A stretch of 44,708 nucleotides of DNA, from the NCBI GenBank assembly GCA_028718125.1, contig JAQUMN010000031.1, positions 1 to 44,708 on the forward strand. The letters run 5' to 3'. The translations under genes and the position numbers were made by a program. This stretch comes from Kiritimatiellia bacterium (GTDB lineage Bacteria; Verrucomicrobiota; Kiritimatiellia; JAAZAB01). The notes beneath the pieces are model-generated. The model worked only from the letters and a program-made list of their open reading frames with translations. It did no database searches and was not told the origin of the DNA. This document shows, in pieces, positions 26,903 through 34,274 of the stretch (position 1 is its first letter; the number at the start of each line of letters is the position of its first letter).

Positions 26903-27240
26903 GGTTCTTCCGGAAATAGCGTGGGATTTTTCATTGACCAAAAACAGGAATTGACGCCATATTAAAGCTTGATCATGACTCACTCTTCGTCCGTCATTCC
27001 GAGCGAAGTCGAGGAATCTCATGTCCCGCGAGGCATTTTACGTTTACATGATGACCAACAAGGGACAGACGACGCTGTATATCGGAGTCACGAACAGCCT
27101 GGTGCGTCGAGTCCATCAGCATCGATCAGGTGACGTATCCGGGTTCACGGAACGATACAACCTGAATCGTCTTGTGGACTACGAGCAGTACAACGATCCG
27201 CGGGATGCGATTGCGCGAGAGAAGCAGTTAAAGCGTTGGC
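26903..27240 (+). mobile_element. GIY-YIG element copy 1 (right end deleted)
   Basis: This segment is nearly identical to 36614-36951, starting at the terminal repeat GGTTCTTCCGG and running through the inner repeat (26993-27020) into the nuclease gene. Similarity stops at about 27240, where the sequence becomes GATATCGGGCGTAG. The right terminal repeat is missing or too decayed to recognise. The left flank (AAAAACAA) differs from that of copy 2, which helps to define the outer edge of the element. Confidence 0.8.
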
Positions 27241-27254
27241 GATATCGGGCGTAG
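27021..27254 (+). pseudogene. GIY-YIG nuclease, C-terminally truncated copy
   Basis: The 77-residue frame keeps the GIY-YIG core: FYVYMMTN, LYIGVTNSLVRR, YEQYNDPRDAIAREKQLKRW. It then diverges and stops, lacking the last about 57 residues of the copy at 36732. The lost part includes the family's KKEALIGKMNP segment. The GIY-YIG fold is small, so activity is possible, but the junction looks like a deletion. The stop lies 41 bp before ceramidase-like gene 3. Confidence 0.75.
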
Positions 27255-27295
27255 TCCACGTTAGCAACTTGCAAAACTGGGGGTACACTACACAC

Positions 27296-28723
27296 ATGCA
27301 AACGCGCAATCGCAAGCAAGGCAAGTCGAAGCGGCAACTACTCGTGGGCTGGAGCACGCAAGACATCACCCCGGACCAGCCCGTCAACCTGATGGGGCAG
27401 TTTCACGTCCGGATTTCGCAATCGGTCTACGATCCGATCACCGTCACGGCCCTCGCGATCGAGGATCATCCCAAAGGGGATCGGGTAATTATGGTGTCCT
27501 GCGACCATTCCTGGCTGTCGGACCGCGTCGTGAAACAGGTGCGCGCGAAAATCGGATCGGCCTTGCCGGGATTTGACCCGGAGGACGTCATCATCAATAC
27601 CACCCATACCCATAACGCCCCCGCGCTGGAAGATTTCTGGTATCCGCAACTGGGACCGGAGGTCATGTCGCCTGCCGACTATCGCGAGTTTTTTTGCGAG
27701 CAGGCGGCCAAGGCCGCGGCGAAAGCGTGGAAGGACCGCAAGCCCGCAGGGCTGAGCTGGGCTTTCGGAAATGCAACGGTCGGCCATAACCGGCGCCTGG
27801 CCTATCTGGATGGAACGGCGGAAATGTACGGCCAAAGCGATCGCGAGGATTTCGCTGGCCCGGAAGGCCCGGAAGACCCCGCGGTGGATATGATCTTCAC
27901 CTGGGATCAGCGGCGGAAACTGACGGGAGTGGTCGTAAATCTGGCGTGCCCCTCCCAGACCAGTGAAGGGGCATATTGCGTTACTGCGGATTTCTGGCAT
28001 GAGGCCCGCGCCGAAATCCGGAAACGGCTGGGCAAGAACGTGTTTGTGTTGCCCCTCTGCGGCGCGGCCGGCGATCAGTCGCCGCATGTCCTCCTGCATC
28101 GCCGGGTTGAGCCGGCAATGCGAAAACGCAGCGGCCTGACCCTGCGCCAGCAAATCGGCGCCCGGATTGGGGCGGCCGTCGCGTCGGCCTTCCCCGTCGC
28201 CCGCAAGGATATCCGGACGGATCTGCCGTTCCGGCATGCCGGCGCCGTGCTCCGTCTGTCGCGGCGGGCCGTCACGAAGGCAGAATACAGGCTGGCGCTC
28301 GGCAAATATAAGAAACTCGCCGATGACCGCTCGCTGGACGGCCGCCCGGCATCGGACAAGGCCGCGTCCACGCGCGTTTCCGAGATGGGTTACGAGAAAC
28401 ACGTGATCGACCGATTCGAGCGCGGGAATGCGAACAAATGGGAGACGGCGGAAGTGCATGTGTGCCGCATCGGCGACGTGGCGCTGGCAACCAATCCGTG
28501 CGAGCTGTTCCTCGAATACGGACTGCGGATCAAGGAACGGAGCCCCGCCGTGCAAACCCTGGTAGTAGAACTGACCGGCCCATTCAGATACTACCTGCCG
28601 ACCCCGCGCGCCGTCGCGGGGGGTGGTTACAGCGCCATCATTCACGATAATCGCATCAGTCCCAAAGGCGGACGGGAACTGGTGGAGAAGACTTTGAGGA
28701 TGATCAAGAGAATCTGGGAGTAG
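27296..28723 (+). CDS. Neutral/alkaline ceramidase-like protein 3
   Basis: The start at ATG 27296 is chosen by alignment with the paralogue at 17147 (MQTRNRKQGKSKRQL against MQARNRIKSKRQL). This gives 475 residues, whereas the in-frame ATG 27236 lies in the truncated GIY-YIG element. The same motifs are present: STQDITPDQP, NTTHTHNAP with His104 and His106, and CGAAGDQSPHV with Ser262. No signal peptide is present. The Shine-Dalgarno is poor (GGGGG about 13 bases away), unlike the clear site of copy 2, perhaps because the GIY-YIG insertion and its deletion removed the native leader. The gene may therefore be weakly expressed or depend on read-through. Confidence 0.8.
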   Translation: MQTRNRKQGKSKRQLLVGWSTQDITPDQPVNLMGQFHVRISQSVYDPITVTALAIEDHPKGDRVIMVSCDHSWLSDRVVKQVRAKIGSALPGFDPEDVIINTTHTHNAPALEDFWYPQLGPEVMSPADYREFFCEQAAKAAAKAWKDRKPAGLSWAFGNATVGHNRRLAYLDGTAEMYGQSDREDFAGPEGPEDPAVDMIFTWDQRRKLTGVVVNLACPSQTSEGAYCVTADFWHEARAEIRKRLGKNVFVLPLCGAAGDQSPHVLLHRRVEPAMRKRSGLTLRQQIGARIGAAVASAFPVARKDIRTDLPFRHAGAVLRLSRRAVTKAEYRLALGKYKKLADDRSLDGRPASDKAASTRVSEMGYEKHVIDRFERGNANKWETAEVHVCRIGDVALATNPCELFLEYGLRIKERSPAVQTLVVELTGPFRYYLPTPRAVAGGGYSAIIHDNRISPKGGRELVEKTLRMIKRIWE

Positions 28724-28861
28724 CAGGAAACCGATTCAACCATCCAGCGACCCGCGCCGGCACGGAACTTTCCGCATGAAGCCAGGTCTGCAGTTGGAAC
28801 AGGATGTCGAAAAGTCGCAGTTCTAGTGCGACCACAATTAAACCCGTAGACGGAGGCAAAC

Positions 28862-30103
28862 ATGTCAGATAAATTCATAGTGTTCGATCATGCCGCAGTC
28901 CTGGATGTGATCAACGGGGAACTTCTCCCCAATCGCCGGATCACGATCAGGGGAAGCCGCATTGAGCGGGTGGAACCTGCCCAAGGCGCAGCGCCATTGC
29001 CGGCGGACGGGAGAACCTTCGATCTGAAGGGCAAGACCGTGATGCCGGGCCTGTGCGATGCACACGTCCACGTGACGGCCTGGACTCCCGACGACATCTT
29101 GCTGATGCGAAGTTCCCCGGCATACACGACGGCCCGCGCGGCTGAGATACTGGAGGATATGTTGATGCGGGGCTTCACCACCGTCAGGGACGGCGGCGGC
29201 GCCGATTACGGCCTAGCCCAGTCCGTGCAGGAAGGATATATCAAGGGCCCGCGCATTCTATATTGCGGCCACGCGCTATCCCAGACAGGCGGCCACGCCG
29301 ATCTGCGCGCCCGCGGGGAGCAAGTCGTCACCGGCTCGAGCAACAGTCTCAGCCTGGGGCATCTTTGCGACGGCGTGCCGGAGATGCGCCGGGCCTGTCG
29401 CGATGAAATCCGGAAGGGCGCACACCACATCAAACTCATGCTGTCCGGCGGCATTACGTCGCCGACCGATCGCATCGCCAACGCGCAGTTTTCGGAAGAC
29501 GAAATTCGCGCGGCGGTAGAGGAAGCGGAGATGGCGGGCCTCTACTGCATGGCACACGTCTATACGGCGCGCGCTGTCAACCGCGCCCTGAAATGCGGGG
29601 TTCGCTCCCTTGAACACTGCAATCTCATTGACGAGAGCAGCGCGGAGCTCTTCCTGAAACACGGCGCTTTCATGGTGCCCACCCTGGCTACCTTTGATGC
29701 TCTGGTGCGCGAGGGGGTGGAGGCAGGACTTCCCCAAGAGCGTTCCGCAAAGCTGCACGAGGTGGCAGACCGGGGGCTGAATGCCCTGGCGCTCGCCTAC
29801 AAGCGAGGGGTCAAGCTGGTATACGGGACCGACCTGCTTGGCCGTATGCACAAGAACCAACTCAATGGGTTCCGGCTGTGCGCCAAAGTGCAGTCGCCGA
29901 TCGACTTGATTCGTTCGGCGACCTGCACAGCGGCGGAACTGTTCAACGAGGCCGGACAAACCGGCGTGGTCGCCGCAGGCGCGCGCGCCGACCTGCTCGT
30001 TGTGGACGGCAACCCCCTGACGGACCTCGGTTGTCTGCTTTCGCCCGGACGTTATCTGAGCGCCATTATGAAAGACGGCGTCTTCCAGAAGGACGCTCTG
30101 TGA
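28862..30103 (+). CDS. Metal-dependent amidohydrolase (imidazolonepropionase-like)
   Basis: The 413-residue protein is a typical amidohydrolase-superfamily enzyme. It has an N-terminal strand region with KGKTVMPGLCDAHVHV, metal ligands His68 and His70, Lys191 in HHIKLMLSGG, His232 in MAHVYTARA, His252 in SLEHCNLID and Asp324 in VYGTDLLG. The C terminus has the usual AGARADLLVVDGNPL closing strand. It is closest in pattern to the prolidase/imidazolonepropionase-like branch that cleaves cyclic amides or N-acyl dipeptides. There is no signal peptide. GACGGAGGCAAAC precedes ATG 28862. Its link to the glycan locus is unclear; it may process amide products or be a passenger. Confidence 0.85.
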   Translation: MSDKFIVFDHAAVLDVINGELLPNRRITIRGSRIERVEPAQGAAPLPADGRTFDLKGKTVMPGLCDAHVHVTAWTPDDILLMRSSPAYTTARAAEILEDMLMRGFTTVRDGGGADYGLAQSVQEGYIKGPRILYCGHALSQTGGHADLRARGEQVVTGSSNSLSLGHLCDGVPEMRRACRDEIRKGAHHIKLMLSGGITSPTDRIANAQFSEDEIRAAVEEAEMAGLYCMAHVYTARAVNRALKCGVRSLEHCNLIDESSAELFLKHGAFMVPTLATFDALVREGVEAGLPQERSAKLHEVADRGLNALALAYKRGVKLVYGTDLLGRMHKNQLNGFRLCAKVQSPIDLIRSATCTAAELFNEAGQTGVVAAGARADLLVVDGNPLTDLGCLLSPGRYLSAIMKDGVFQKDAL

Positions 30104-30251
30104 ACGCGGAACGTCCCTGATGAGGGAAAGCTCTGCAAATAAGGCGGGCCTTGCCTGCCAACGATCAAGTCAAGAACGGAGGCTTTCGCATGCGGGCTGT
30201 GCCCGCAATCCAAAGATTTTTTCAGCCCTGGCTGATCAGCTTCAGGCGGAA

Positions 30252-30380
30252 ACTACGAAACACGCGAAAATAAAAACAAAACAAATCGTTCAGTGTATCC
30301 TGCTTCCATTTCGCGCATTTCGAGTGTTTCGTAGTTAATTATTTTGCTTTTGCATTTTCTTGTTTTTTGTAGCGGTTTCC
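30252..30380 (+). repeat. ACTACGAAA palindromic repeat, copy 2
   Basis: ACTACGAAA (30252-30260) pairs with TTTCGTAGT (30327-30335); both arms contain CGCGAAA or TTTCGCGC words. The right flank TTTCTTGTTTTTTGTAGCGG is shared, in reverse, with copy 1 at 12674-12840. Confidence 0.65.
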
Positions 30381-30396
30381 GAGTTAAGGGATTAAG

Positions 30397-30469
30397 GCGG
30401 GCTAACGCCCGCAACCCAAGGGAGGGCGGGCATTCTGCCCGCCGCGGACAGCGGCACGCTGTCCCTCCC
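30397..30469. repeat. Multi-hairpin GC-rich cluster
   Basis: GCGGGC-TAAC-GCCCGC (30397-30412) is followed by an outer stem GGGAGGG (30420-30426) with CCCTCCC (30463-30469). The outer stem encloses GGGCGGGC-ATTCT-GCCCGCC and GGACAGCG-GCA-CGCTGTCC. The whole could fold as a three-way junction. It belongs to the GGAGGG palindrome type seen elsewhere in the window. Confidence 0.6.
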
Positions 30470-30631
30470 TAAAAACATACACGCAAAAACGTGTATCTTT
30501 ACGGGAAAGCGTCTAACCTGCCTTAAGGTTTACAAAATTCGCGGGAGTGTAAAATCGGAAGTTCGGCGCCGCATGCAGAGCGGGGCGCAATAGCGGACCG
30601 GGTCTTAACAAATATTGAAGGGGAGACTGCA

Positions 30632-32335
30632 ATGACGTCAATGAACCAGGCGCGGTATAAGTTTAGTATTGAACGCGATATTCGTGTCCCCATGCGCGAC
30701 GGCGTGCATCTTTCCACTAACCTGTTCCTGCCGGAAGGGCCGGGGCCTTTTCCGGTCGTCTTCCAGCGCCTGCCCTACGGCTGGAGCGGCATGGACCTCG
30801 GCCTGTATTTCGCCCCGAAGGGTTATGCCTACCTGATCCAGGACTGCCGCGGGCGCTACGATTCCGAGGGCGAGTTCTATCCTTTCGTGGACGACGCCAA
30901 GGATGGCTATGACAGCTTGAGCTGGATCGCCGCCCAGCGCTGGTGCGACGGCAACATCGGGATGGTCGGCCCTTCCTACCTTGGCGCCACGCAATGGCTG
31001 GTGGCCCCGGAAGGCCATCCCAACCTGAAGGCCCTGATCCCGCAGGTGATGCCCACGGACATCTGGGGCCACTGTTATTGGAACCGCGGCGCCTTCACCC
31101 TGGCGCTGACCGCCCCCTGGCTCTGCCTCGAGATCAGCGCCCGCACCAGCGACATGACCATGGCCAACGCTATCGACATGCGGAAATTCTTCAACCACCT
31201 GCCGCTGCTCACCATGGATGAACTGGGCGGAAGGAAAAACCAGGTATGGCGGGACTATATCACGCACGACACCCCCGGCGAGTTCTGGGACCGGATCAGC
31301 CTGACCGGCAAGTTCGACAAGATTAAAGCGCCGGTATTCATCATGGGCGGATGGTATGATTACCACCCCGGCGAGGCGTTCCGCCAGTTCGCGCAGCTCC
31401 GCGAGCACGCCCCGAACGAGGAACTGCGCCGCGCCCACAGGATCATCGTGGGGCCGTGGGACCATATTTGGAACACGAAGCTTGGCGAGCTTGATTTCAG
31501 CGCCGAGGGAAAATTGGACCTGAACGACCTTTCCTGGCGCTGGTTCGAGCAGCATCTGCGCGGCGCCGCCCCGGCCGCGGATGGCGCCGCCGCCCCGATC
31601 ACGATCTTCGTCATGGGCATCAACCAGTGGCGCACGGAGCAGGAGTGGCCGCTGGCGCGGACCCGCTTTACGAAGTATTACCTGCACAGCAAGGGAGCGG
31701 CAGGGGCTTCGCCTTCCGACGGCCTGCTGGACACCCGCGCGCCCGGCGACGAGCCGGCGGATATGTACGTCTATGATCCCTGCGACCCCGTGCCCACGGT
31801 AGGCGGGAACCACTCCATGTGCTGGACCCCCATCTATCATATCATCCAGCCCGGCGCGCTGGATCAGCGCGGCGTCGAAGGCCGGCCCGACGTCCTGGTG
31901 TATACGTCCGCCCCGCTCGAGGCGGACCTCGAGGTGACCGGCCCGGTGGAGCTCAAGCTCCACGCCTCCTCGTCGGCTCCCGACACGGATTTCACGGTCA
32001 AGCTCGTGGACGTTTATCCGAACGGCCGCGCCATGAACATCACCGAGGGCATCATCCGCGCCCGCTACCGGGAGTCGCTGTACCAGGCCCCGAAGCTGAT
32101 GGAAAGCGGACGGGTCTACGAGTTCACCATCGAGCTCCAGCCGACGAGCAACGTGTTCCGGAAAGGACATTGCATCCGCGTGGATATTTCCAGCAGTAAT
32201 TTCCCGCTCTGGGACCGCAACCTGAACACGGGCCATGATATCGCCACCGACACTGAGCCGCGGACGGCGCGGCAGACGATCAAACACACGGCCCAGTATC
32301 CTTCGCACATCGTGCTGCCGGTGATTCCCTCATAA
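30632..32335 (+). CDS. CocE/NonD-family alpha/beta hydrolase (X-Pro dipeptidyl-peptidase type)
   Basis: The 567-residue product starts at ATG 30632 after GGGGAG. It has the S15/CocE architecture: RDIRVPMRDGVHLSTNLFLP at the N terminus, nucleophile Ser115 in VGPSYLGATQW, Asp243 in GGWYDYHPGEAF, His278 in VGPWDHIWN, and a C-terminal jelly-roll (residues about 385-560; LEVTGPVELKLHASSSAPDTD, ending near SHIVLPVIP). Members cleave acyl esters or X-Pro peptides; the substrate cannot be deduced here. No signal peptide is visible. It is the last gene before the mobile island and lies 528 bp after the amidohydrolase, so it probably has its own promoter. Confidence 0.88.
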   Translation: MTSMNQARYKFSIERDIRVPMRDGVHLSTNLFLPEGPGPFPVVFQRLPYGWSGMDLGLYFAPKGYAYLIQDCRGRYDSEGEFYPFVDDAKDGYDSLSWIAAQRWCDGNIGMVGPSYLGATQWLVAPEGHPNLKALIPQVMPTDIWGHCYWNRGAFTLALTAPWLCLEISARTSDMTMANAIDMRKFFNHLPLLTMDELGGRKNQVWRDYITHDTPGEFWDRISLTGKFDKIKAPVFIMGGWYDYHPGEAFRQFAQLREHAPNEELRRAHRIIVGPWDHIWNTKLGELDFSAEGKLDLNDLSWRWFEQHLRGAAPAADGAAAPITIFVMGINQWRTEQEWPLARTRFTKYYLHSKGAAGASPSDGLLDTRAPGDEPADMYVYDPCDPVPTVGGNHSMCWTPIYHIIQPGALDQRGVEGRPDVLVYTSAPLEADLEVTGPVELKLHASSSAPDTDFTVKLVDVYPNGRAMNITEGIIRARYRESLYQAPKLMESGRVYEFTIELQPTSNVFRKGHCIRVDISSSNFPLWDRNLNTGHDIATDTEPRTARQTIKHTAQYPSHIVLPVIPS

Positions 32336-32420
32336 GCGGAAGCAAGGCGGCAACGAGTTCAGCCCGTCCAGCAAAAATCATTGTTTCTTGTTGCGCTCGC
32401 GGGTATAAGCTACTGTCTAT

Positions 32421-32690
32421 TTCCTTGATTTTGCATCGCATTAGTTTGCCGCAGATGCGAGGCGCGAAGGGCGCCGCTGTATAAGCATACTGCAAGCCCT
32501 TTGCAACGAAGCAGATGCGGCAAAATCATGCGACCGTTTTTTTCGGCGAACATCAGCGTTTTTGCAGAATGCCTTCATAACCCGTTGGGTTATAATGAAA
32601 AGTGGTGCAAAAAATAGTTTGCACGCCGTTGTTGTTGAAAAATAATTATTGAACGCTGATGTTCGTGCAAAATTAACATATGAAAAGTGA
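32421..32690 (+). repeat. Left arm of a long inverted repeat
   Basis: This arm starts CCTTGATTTTGCATCGC and ends AAAATTAACATATGAAAA. Its reverse complement lies at 36179-36473. The outer 140 bases or so are nearly identical; the inner part has several differences and a small hairpin inserted in the right arm. Inside the arm, CGAACATCAGCGTT (about 32549-32562) and AACGCTGATGTTCG (about 32651-32664) are themselves a perfect inverted repeat, so each arm may be a foldback element. The 85-bp stretch before it (32336-32420) shows nothing. Confidence 0.8.
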
Positions 32691-32915
32691 AGTCAACAAA
32701 AACCCCTCCGAATCCAGTGATGTCAAAATTAATGACTTCACAGGACGACGACGGCAACAGTTATTTTCTGAACAGTCTTTTGACTCTGGCACATTGGTGC
32801 ATTGATGCAGTCGGAATTCAAATCAACGCGACGATGTGGATCATGTTCATGCCATTCACATATATGAGCCTGTCTCCCAGCAAGGGGAGGGCTAACGTCA
32901 CATTGGGTGTCAAGG
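32681..32915 (+). pseudogene. Vestigial reading frame between the repeat arm and the IS110 element
   Basis: A 41-codon frame opens at ATG 32681 (MKSEVNKNPSESSDV...) and stops at TGA 32804-32806. The same frame then stays open for about 30 more codons with protein-like content (QRDDVDHVHAIHIYEP) to TAA at about 32895. It could be a decayed gene with one nonsense mutation. GTGAAGTCA (32687-32695) and TGACTTCAC (32733-32741) form a 9-bp inverted repeat here. I do not recognise the protein. Confidence 0.25.
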
Positions 32916-33001
32916 CCGGGCGACTAACCAGGTGTGGAAACAGCTCTTGCTCACGCAAGAGGGCTATAATTTTTTTGCTTGAGTCTTGCCCGGCAACCTG
33001 G
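32916..33001 (-). ncRNA. Candidate structured RNA of the IS110 element (possible bridge RNA)
   Basis: Downstream of the transposase, CCGGGCGACT (32916-32925) can pair with AGTC-TT-GCCCGG (32982-32993). An inner perfect hairpin CTCTTGC-TCAC-GCAAGAG lies at about 32944-32961. CCAGGT (32928-32933) can also pair with ACCTGG (32996-33001), which would form a pseudoknot or an alternative fold. IS110-family elements encode bridge RNAs in their non-coding ends, and in the IS1111 group this lies downstream of the transposase. The layout fits, but guide loops matching target and donor have not been identified. Confidence 0.35.
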
Positions 33002-33061
33002 ATTCATCGGACTGCACAACACACCATTGTCAGATCTCGAGGTTATGCTCAGACAACAACC

Positions 33062-34111
33062 TCAGACTACCGACAAACCCAGAAAACACTCCGGTCGATA
33101 CGTGCCTCCTTTTTTCCAAAGTCCATACATAACAGCCAGGATTTTGCGCTGGGTATTAAGCCTGGCATGGACATGGTTATGTGTACGAGCCAGCGAGCTT
33201 TCATAAAAGCGCCGCACTTCGTTATTGCCTTTCATCGCCGCCATCCATGCCCAGTAACTCAGGGATTTCAGGTCGCCTATACCCGAATGATCCAGCCGTT
33301 TATATCCAAGCGGCTTGCCATCGCTGCTACGATCCGTAATCCCCAGCCGGCAATAGCGCCACAATTTACGTTTATCAGCAAACCGATGAGGTGTTTGAAT
33401 CAAAGCATTGAACAAAAGCGCGATAATCGGTCCAATACCCGGAATCTTTTTCCATTCGCGCACCTCCGGATAAGAACGCCCCAGTTGCCGAAGCTCTCGC
33501 GCCGCCATTGCTTCGCTGCATTCGGCTTCGTCCATCAACGCATACAACCGATGCAGTTGATGGCGCACAACGACATGCGGCACCTTCTTCAAATACTCTT
33601 GCCTGCCTTTCTGCGCATAGACTTTTCTCCCATTTACGTCAAGTACTCCCCAGTGCCGATACATTGCCTTGATCTTTTGTTTCAGCGCCACTTGCTGGTT
33701 GCGCATGTCAATATAATGTTGCGCCGCTGCTTTAAACAGGGCTCGCAAATCATCCTCAGGATGATAAACGCGTTTCAGTTCTCCCATCCGCAGCAACCGA
33801 CACAAGCGAAGCGCATCCTCCATATCGTTTTTATGTGGATTTCGACTAATCCAAGCATTCTCACGTGGATCAGCAACCATAACTTCTTTGACATGAGGTT
33901 TAACTACGTTCGCAACCCATGCCGCCAACATGCATTCTTCAACGGCAAAATGCTTCTCTTTTGCTTCCACAGACTCCAATACATCGATGAGCTTCTCTGC
34001 CGATGTTTGAAATCGTTGCTCCGTTATGATGGTCCCTGTTTCGTCTATGGCCACAATTACGCAATTGCGAACGTGGACATCCAGACCTATGTATGCTATT
34101 TTACATTTCAA
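33062..34111 (-). CDS. IS110-family transposase (DEDD recombinase)
   Basis: The 349-residue protein starts at TTG 34109-34111, seven bases after AAGGAGG (complement of 34119-34125); the nearby ATG is out of frame. The N-terminal RuvC-like domain has Asp11 in YIGLDVH, Glu58/Glu59 in AVEEC, and Asp96 and Asp99 in NDMEDALRL, matching the DEDD set. A coiled-coil middle follows. The C-terminal transposase-20 domain (residues about 215-300) contains IPGIGPIIALL and LWRYCRLGITDRSSDGKP, with Ser candidates for the nucleophile. The length is normal and there is no frameshift, so it may be active. It is the only minus-strand gene in the window. Confidence 0.92.
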   Translation of the reverse strand: MKCKIAYIGLDVHVRNCVIVAIDETGTIITEQRFQTSAEKLIDVLESVEAKEKHFAVEECMLAAWVANVVKPHVKEVMVADPRENAWISRNPHKNDMEDALRLCRLLRMGELKRVYHPEDDLRALFKAAAQHYIDMRNQQVALKQKIKAMYRHWGVLDVNGRKVYAQKGRQEYLKKVPHVVVRHQLHRLYALMDEAECSEAMAARELRQLGRSYPEVREWKKIPGIGPIIALLFNALIQTPHRFADKRKLWRYCRLGITDRSSDGKPLGYKRLDHSGIGDLKSLSYWAWMAAMKGNNEVRRFYESSLARTHNHVHARLNTQRKILAVMYGLWKKGGTYRPECFLGLSVV

Positions 34112-34182
34112 CGGACGGCCTCCTTTCAGGTGTTGTTTGAGGTTGGTGGTTCAACCCCTACTATACACCAAGGTCGTCCGTT
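34109..34182 (-). promoter_or_regulatory. Leader hairpin covering the transposase start
   Basis: On the minus strand AACGGACGACC (complement of 34172-34182) pairs with GGCCGTCCGTT (complement of 34110-34120) with one mismatch. The second arm includes the last bases of the AAGGAGG site, the spacer and most of the TTG start. A smaller GGTTG/CAACC hairpin (34141-34156) sits in the loop. Such folding would block translation of transcripts entering from outside, a known control in insertion sequences; its use here is inference. Confidence 0.5.
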
Positions 34183-34274
34183 TTTCATATAACCAGGTAT
34201 TTACAAATGGCATCAGGGATTGTCCGCGCAGTTACGCTGAAGCCGGGCAGCTTCCTTGCGGAAGGAAATCGAAC

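Larger units (their letters stand above)
30104..30631. other. 528-bp intergenic region made of repeats
   Basis: The region holds a TGCGGGC-TGT-GCCCGCA hairpin (about 30192-30208), the ACTACGAAA palindromic repeat (30252-30380) and the GC-rich hairpin cluster (30397-30469). It also has a small ACACGCAAAAACGTGT hairpin (about 30479-30494). TTTACA and TAAAAT near 30527-30555 could be promoter boxes but are only 15 bases apart. A frame readable at 30120-30338 lies in repeats and is not a gene. Confidence 0.55.
32925..34198 (-). mobile_element. IS110-family insertion sequence (ends provisional)
   Basis: One transposase gene on the minus strand is flanked by about 80 bp upstream and 130 bp or more downstream of non-coding DNA. 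TAACCAGGT occurs as a direct repeat at 32925-32933 and 34190-34198. That could mark a shared target/core at the two ends and would give about 1.27 kb, a normal IS110 length. There are no terminal inverted repeats, as expected for this family. The exact ends are uncertain, and the structured segment at 32916-33001 crosses the proposed right end. Base composition is AT-richer than the flanking genes, consistent with recent arrival. Confidence 0.65.

Noticed and set aside
30120..30338. A 72-codon frame after the amidohydrolase
   Set aside because: Most of it is translated palindromic repeat, with no ribosome site.
30638..32308. A 556-codon minus-strand frame opposite the CocE hydrolase
   Set aside because: High third-position GC in the real gene opens the opposite strand; the + strand product has a complete catalytic triad.
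32804..32806. TGA read-through (selenocysteine-like) joining two halves of a frame at 32681-32895
   Set aside because: No insertion-element hairpin or known selenoprotein motif follows; a nonsense mutation in a remnant is simpler.
32687..34192. A 501-codon + strand frame opposite the IS110 transposase
   Set aside because: It is antisense to a well-supported DEDD transposase and has no family motifs or plausible composition; it is a shadow frame.
34026..34274. An upstream start extending GH51-like copy 2 by 83 residues
   Set aside because: The extension is antisense to the transposase and IS end, while ATG 34275 has a good ribosome site and aligns with copy 1.
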